From Lithospermum erythrorhizon (Eukaryota; Streptophyta; Magnoliopsida; Boraginales; Boraginaceae), in the NCBI GenBank assembly GCA_019722365.1, contig JADFUC010001925.1, positions 124,001 to 188,000 on the forward strand: a stretch of 64,000 bases of DNA, read 5' to 3'. A program made the translations under genes and the position numbers. Below, piece after piece: positions 59,996-64,000 of this stretch. Positions within the stretch are counted from its first letter, which is position 1. Every line of letters begins with the position of its first letter. The notes below the pieces were generated by a model. The model ran no database searches, had not been told where the DNA came from, and saw nothing but the letters and a program-made list of their open reading frames with translations.

Positions 59996-60023
59996 ATTGA
60001 TTAGCCTATTTGGATCTACCTTA

Positions 60024-60284
60024 AAAGATCTCGCGACTTAAACATACGCTCAGCGAGGCCTCCGCACGATTAATCACAAGCCTCGCAGTGTGTCCGTAGC
60101 CTACCCCATACATACCAAAGATAAATTAAGAACCCTCAAGAACACGGCGTGACGACCCTGGGGATTCAACAACAACAATTACTGGTACTGCCAGTGACGA
60201 ACTCCACGCCGATACTCGTGACGCACCGCAAAGTGGCGACTGACGTCCGCCGAGACGTGCCTCGGACAAAGATCTCGCGACTTA
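60024..60284. repeat. GC-rich segment bounded by a 17-bp exact direct repeat
   Basis: AAAGATCTCGCGACTTA occurs at 60024-60040 and again at 60268-60284. The 227 bp between them are GC-richer than the surroundings and contain a GACGTCCG at 60242-60249 and several GCCTCG words. It looks like one unit of a tandem repeat or an inserted piece with one repeat at each end. Confidence 0.6.
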
Positions 60285-60479
60285 TAGTTATATGGATATG
60301 TGCTTAATGATGAACAAAATAGCTCGTTTCACAAAACAGAAGCTAAAAGAATTTCAGCTGACATAATTTTCAAAAAGCTCATTGGAAATGTACAATTACA
60401 GAAGAGCATTACTGGATCTATCTCCATCTTATGCCTCTTCGATTTTTTTTTAATTGTCATTCTAGCATAATTTTTTTTT

Positions 60480-60670
60480 TTTTTAAATGTTTGTCATTCT
60501 TAAAGATAATAAATTGCATTTTTATATTTTCAACGTAATTTTTGATTACTTTTTGATATTAAACTTATCAACTAACCATTAATAATATATATTTTTAATT
60601 AATCGACATTCTATATTTTCACCCATTTGGATTATTTTTACTTTTTCTTAATAGACAAGAAAAGATGTGA
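60480..60670 (+). repeat. AT-rich MITE-like repeat, copy related to 4.3 kb
   Basis: ACTTATCAACTAACCATTAA followed by TTTTTAATTAATCGACATTC and TATATTTTCACCCATTTGGA parallels the order of blocks at 4430-4530. Both are on the same strand. No ends defined. Confidence 0.45.
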
Positions 60671-60839
60671 CGCCAACTAAAAAAACTCCTGAGTAATAAT
60701 TTAATTTACATAAAGAATAATATAACCAAGACAACATCAATGCATCTTTTCCCAATTCCCAACTCTCATCAGTGTTTAGCTTGAGTGTTCTCACCCTTGG
60801 AGAGGGTTATTACGAGTCCAATAACTATCACGAAGACGA

Positions 60840-61350
60840 TATTACGCCATCGTAGCTGAAATGAAGTTTGACATTTCTTACGCCCCTCAACGGAAGCATT
60901 AAGGCCCAAGACTTGGCAGATTTTATCATTGAATGTAGAACTCAACCTCCCCAAATTGTCACCGACTCGTAACTTTGAACCCGATCGAACAACCTTTGGA
61001 GCGGGTCTTGTTTTGTGGACGGGGCTAGAACCAGAAGCGGACTTCAAATGCCGGAGTGTTGATCCGAGGCCCGATGGAGAAGCCAAACTGCGCCGACACA
61101 TGAAGAGCATTACCTGATCGACCATACCAAGTCATTGCAGGACAAAGATAGCGATAAAACGCCACTCTATATTTATCATGGACCAAGAGTTTATGACGCT
61201 GGTAAAACATGAGTCACTAGTTAAATATCACGAGAAGGCCATCCAACTGACTAGCGAAAATGGACGAAAAAAGGGCAAGCTGAGACGATTTGGGAACATG
61301 ATTTGATCGAATAGATGCTTATACAATATGAAACATGTGAGAACGAAAAG
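60840..61350 (+). mobile_element. Ty3/gypsy RT-RNase H junction fragment
   Basis: A plus-strand frame reads KFDISYAPQRKH and GPRLGRFYH just after it, matching the start of gypsy RNase H (FDI-x-Y-x-P-R...KGQ-x-LADF). Another frame a little further gives a weak NAGVLIRGP, matching the GAG-x-VL-x-x-P block. It is a stranded fragment with stops; no LTR seen. Confidence 0.55.
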
Positions 61351-61970
61351 GTAAATAACTAAAATGTAAACAATGGCCTATGTCACCTCGTGAATAATGA
61401 ATTGGAATGAATTGTTAAACTAGCAATAAGTGAAGAATACCATGTATGAATCTTCATCTGGGTGATTATCATAGAATTAAATAATCATGTTCTCATAATG
61501 ATAGAAATTGCAAAATACATAAAATATAAAATTCAAATTTAATAATGGAGGTCTAAATTCACACTAAATAATTTCTTGTTTTTTCTAAATTCCAATGCAT
61601 CATCATCTTCGATTAAATGTTATACAATTATTACACATCACTGCAAAAACCCAAAAAAACATAAATGAATCCTCTTGAAGAATTTGAACCAATAAATCTA
61701 CTTATTAGAACCTCTAAACAAACATACGCCACTCCGACTAAGTATCATTACAGAGTTGAATAATCTGGACTTAATAGCGTAACTTTGAAGTTTAGATAAA
61801 GAAGAGCACTCAATCTTTGTATTTACATATATAATTCCCATCAAAATGGAATTTTACATCATAGCCTCAATTAATAAAACTAATTAAAGGCACCAACAAA
61901 CGCTTAACACTTGGACACATAGAGCTAATAAAAGTAGTCTTCCAAAAAAAAAAAAGATGAAAGCTTAAAA
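61351..61970. other. 3' side of the small gene, intergenic
   Basis: AT-rich DNA with no ORF of interest. A short A run (A12) lies at 61944-61955, close to the stop codon of the small gene. Confidence 0.4.
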
Positions 61971-62120
61971 CTAGCATGATGAATCTTCATCTTCCAAGTC
62001 GTCCTCTTCGGATATTGGATCAAGAGTTGGAGAGTAATTTGCCATATTCTTCAATGAAATTAACTGAGACGGAGCAATCTCCATGATCCAGCAACCAAAA
62101 CAACCAGCCAGTTTCGCCAT
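61971..62120 (-). CDS. Small 49-residue protein, unrecognised
   Basis: An intact ORF of 49 codons plus stop that does not look like chance translation of AT-rich DNA. It starts MAKLAGCFGCWIMEIAPSQL, has a neutral middle (NMANYSPTLDP) and ends in an acidic tail (EEDDLEDEDSSC). An in-frame TAA lies 15 bases upstream of the ATG, so this ATG is the first in frame. A TATA box (62301-62308) lies 180 bp upstream, and the leader between them has no long upstream ORF. The CFGCW cluster near the N-terminus could be a lipidation or metal site; this is inference. I do not recognise a family. It could also be one exon of a longer gene, but no splice partner is evident. Confidence 0.5.
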   Translation of the reverse strand: MAKLAGCFGCWIMEIAPSQLISLKNMANYSPTLDPISEEDDLEDEDSSC

Positions 62121-62300
62121 ATATGTATTGATGAATTAAGACCTTTCGAGTGAATTAATAACACGTCTTTAGTCACTCCTCCAACTACCAATACACTTAT
62201 ACACACAACTTAATGCGCACTAATAATGGTAGTTTGCATAAGCTACTTTGAAGAGTTTAGTAATGAAAGATGATGTGAGGAAGTTGAGTAAGGGTTGTGT

Positions 62301-62308
62301 TTTATATA
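62301..62308 (-). promoter_or_regulatory. Probable TATA box of the small gene
   Basis: On the minus strand GTATATAAAACAC, followed by a CA/CT-rich leader (CAACTTCCTCACATCATC), typical of a plant core promoter with its transcription start 30 bp further on. Confidence 0.45.
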
Positions 62309-62309
62309 C

Positions 62310-62700
62310 TAACTAGGTGAAGTACCAATTTGTAAATAAACAAAATTTTATGTGTCGGCTGAAGATTGGAGTAAGGAGCAATAATCATAGGTAGTATATA
62401 AAGCCTCAATCACAAGTAGTAAGAGCGTTCTACGAAAGCTATAACAAATGTTTAGAAATATGAAGACAATAAAGAAACTAAAACAATAATAATGTATAAA
62501 TCTTTTAAGATAAACGATAAAGTTAAAACGTATTAATAATGCATTTAACATGGGCTTTTCTAAGATTACACGTAAATACATGATTTAACTAGCTCTCATT
62601 TTATAAAGTTAAGAATATTATTACTTAACAATCAATTACTATCAGAATACACTCGCTATCAACAAGAAATTTTACTATATAAAGAACTCTACTAACTATC
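62310..62700. other. Promoter side of the small gene, AT-rich
   Basis: No ORF with a recognisable domain. An open 77-codon minus frame here is low complexity and not supported. Confidence 0.4.
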
Positions 62701-62789
62701 GGCCAGCAATGGTCACACTAATACTAAGCATTCTTTTATACTCAAGTACGAACTTGGCTCCCTCCTAAATATTCGATGTGTTACACACT

Positions 62790-64000
62790 CTAAAAATTCT
62801 AAGCCTATTTCAACAACTTCCACCTGTGCCTAACTTTTAGGAAACACATATCCTCCAACTTCAAATAAGAATCTAAATGCAAATTTATCTTCCTCCCCGC
62901 CGTAGACGCATTCTTGTGAATCCCTAAATACGAGACGTTGATCGCCTCAAACAACGAGATTGAACTCGATCCCCTAACTATCTGCCAACACACATTCTGC
63001 CAAATTATCTTCGCATCAACCTTGTCACATTGATATCCCCTTTCTTCAACCCGCTCTCAAACATAATTAAACTCTCAATTTCAAATACGCCTTCATGGAA
63101 TTGTAGTGCACCGAATTTTTGGTTAAACAAATAGCACTCCACTATCACAAAATATATAGCGACTTACCTCCGAACTATACCAAAATCCCTCACTGCATTT
63201 CTGCCCACACAGCCTTTACGCCTACCAACACCATATAATTCGCCAAGAAGAGACAAAGCAACCGTTGATTAACGCCGAACGCCAACTAACCGGGTCCCTC
63301 TCAAGGAAGCGTAAAAAGACGTGAACCCTGCCGTTAATCGCCGCTATCCAAATCACCGCATAATCAAAGTCTCGCATACCCACAACATGTTAACCCATAG
63401 TCTCCATTCTCATACTTTAACTCAACATGGCTCCTCAGAAGATCTCACATCCACTTTATCGCTTCCAATGTCCTTTCCAGACTATGCATATAACGACTTA
63501 CCATGTTCACAACATGTGAGATTGCCCTGCCTCAAGCAAGAAACCATCGCATACATTAATCTTATCCCATCAGATTTACACGAACCTCGACATTTCTTCT
63601 GTCTTCTTCAATCAGAAAGTATAATTAAGCACTAAGCTTCATGCGCTTTTGAGCCAATTGTGGTTCACCGTTTTTGACTTCTCATTTAAGTCAAACATAC
63701 TAATCAGTTTCTCTAAGTGTCGAGACTGTGTTAGCCACACCATACCTTTAACCCAATCCAGCTTTATTTCCATGCCAAGTATTTTTCTAGTTTCACCAAG
63801 ATTTTTCATGTCGAAGGATCTAATCAGATGGTCTTTCATGTTTTTCACCTCCACACTACTAGAATAGGCTATTAACATATCATCAACATATAACATGAGA
63901 TAAATGTTAATACCTTCACGAAACTTGCAAAAATATACGCAATGATCATATGAACTCCTACTGAAACCTCGCTTTTCCGAGTAAATTGATCTTAATCTCT
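62790..64000 (-). mobile_element. Decayed Ty1/copia retrotransposon, runs off the right edge
   Basis: Minus-strand remnants in copia order. The reverse transcriptase enters from the window edge (63639-64000). Beyond its stop further frames give RLMYAMVS, matching the S-L-M-Y-A-M block of the RT to RNase H connection (about 63550). Weaker fragments continue to about 62790. Many stops show it is dead. LTRs were not seen. Confidence 0.65.
63639..64000 (-). pseudogene. Copia reverse transcriptase fragment, truncated by the window
   Basis: Reading from the edge: GFSRSSYDHCVYFCKF, then LMLYVDDMLIAYSSS with the catalytic YVDD box, MKNLGETRKILGMEI, and VWLTQSRHLEKLISMFDLNE. These match, in order, the copia RT blocks Y-D-x-C-V-Y, L-L-Y-V-D-D-M-L-I, M-K-D-L-G-x-x-x-x-x-L-G-M-E-I and L-x-Q-x-x-Y-x-x-x-x-L-x-x-F. 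The catalytic residues remain, but the frame ends early and the downstream part is broken. Confidence 0.8.

Noticed and set aside
1..64000. tRNA, rRNA and organelle-derived inserts
   Set aside because: No cloverleaf with conserved A and B boxes, no rRNA core sequence and no chloroplast or mitochondrial gene was recognised while reading; a covariance-model scan was not possible here.

Overview
This window is nuclear DNA of a flowering plant. The genes are intron-rich with GT-AG splice sites and code for plant-specific families (INDETERMINATE DOMAIN zinc fingers, fasciclin-like arabinogalactan proteins, LOG2/LUL E3 ligases). The spaces between genes are AT-rich and filled with decayed LTR retrotransposons and small inverted-repeat elements. 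A eudicot is likely. I cannot place the family or genus from this sequence alone.

Layout. 1-3.4 kb: a decayed plus-strand Ty3/gypsy element (gag, protease, RT, RNase H). 3.4-18.2 kb: gene-poor DNA with an LTR copy (5.9-6.6 kb), a second GACGTC-rich promoter-like array (8.6-8.9 kb), a Stowaway-like MITE, a hAT transposase fragment (13.3-13.7 kb), a 0.4 kb minisatellite and a tandem duplication. 18.5-20.6 kb: an IDD-type C2H2 transcription factor whose first exon carries an apparent 1-bp frameshift. 20.6-28.9 kb: AT-rich repeats, a second LTR copy (27.0-27.75 kb) and an LTR-like fragment. 28.9-32.9 kb: a complete nine-exon P58IPK/DNAJC3-type ER co-chaperone with two exact ER-stress elements in its promoter. 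33.9-34.6 kb: a convergent single-exon fasciclin-like arabinogalactan protein. 35.8-41.9 kb (minus): a RING-CH membrane E3 ligase whose first intron holds nested MITEs and which uses at least one GC-AG intron. 43.5-46.2 kb (minus): a LOG2/LUL-type RING E3 ligase with a frameshift in a poly-C tract and a relic exon copy in intron 1. 47.4-58.4 kb: a receptor-like kinase pseudogene split by about 9.2 kb of minus-strand Tat-like Ty3/gypsy DNA that carries an additional antisense reading frame. 58.4-64 kb: intergenic DNA, a gypsy RNase H fragment, a 49-codon small gene with its own TATA box (about 62.0 kb), and a decayed Ty1/copia element running off the right edge.

The intact genes look like ordinary housekeeping and regulatory loci and do not form a pathway together. 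Two are ubiquitin ligases, one is an ER folding factor, one is a wall glycoprotein and one is a transcription factor. The most interesting points are regulatory and structural: the double ERSE plus UPRE promoter of the co-chaperone, the GACGTC arrays in dispersed LTR promoters, the antisense ORF of the Tat-like element inside a dead kinase, the GC-AG splicing, the relic exon, and the small unrecognised ORF. Two otherwise good genes each carry a single 1-bp frameshift, one of them in a homopolymer tract, so uncorrected assembly errors are a real possibility.
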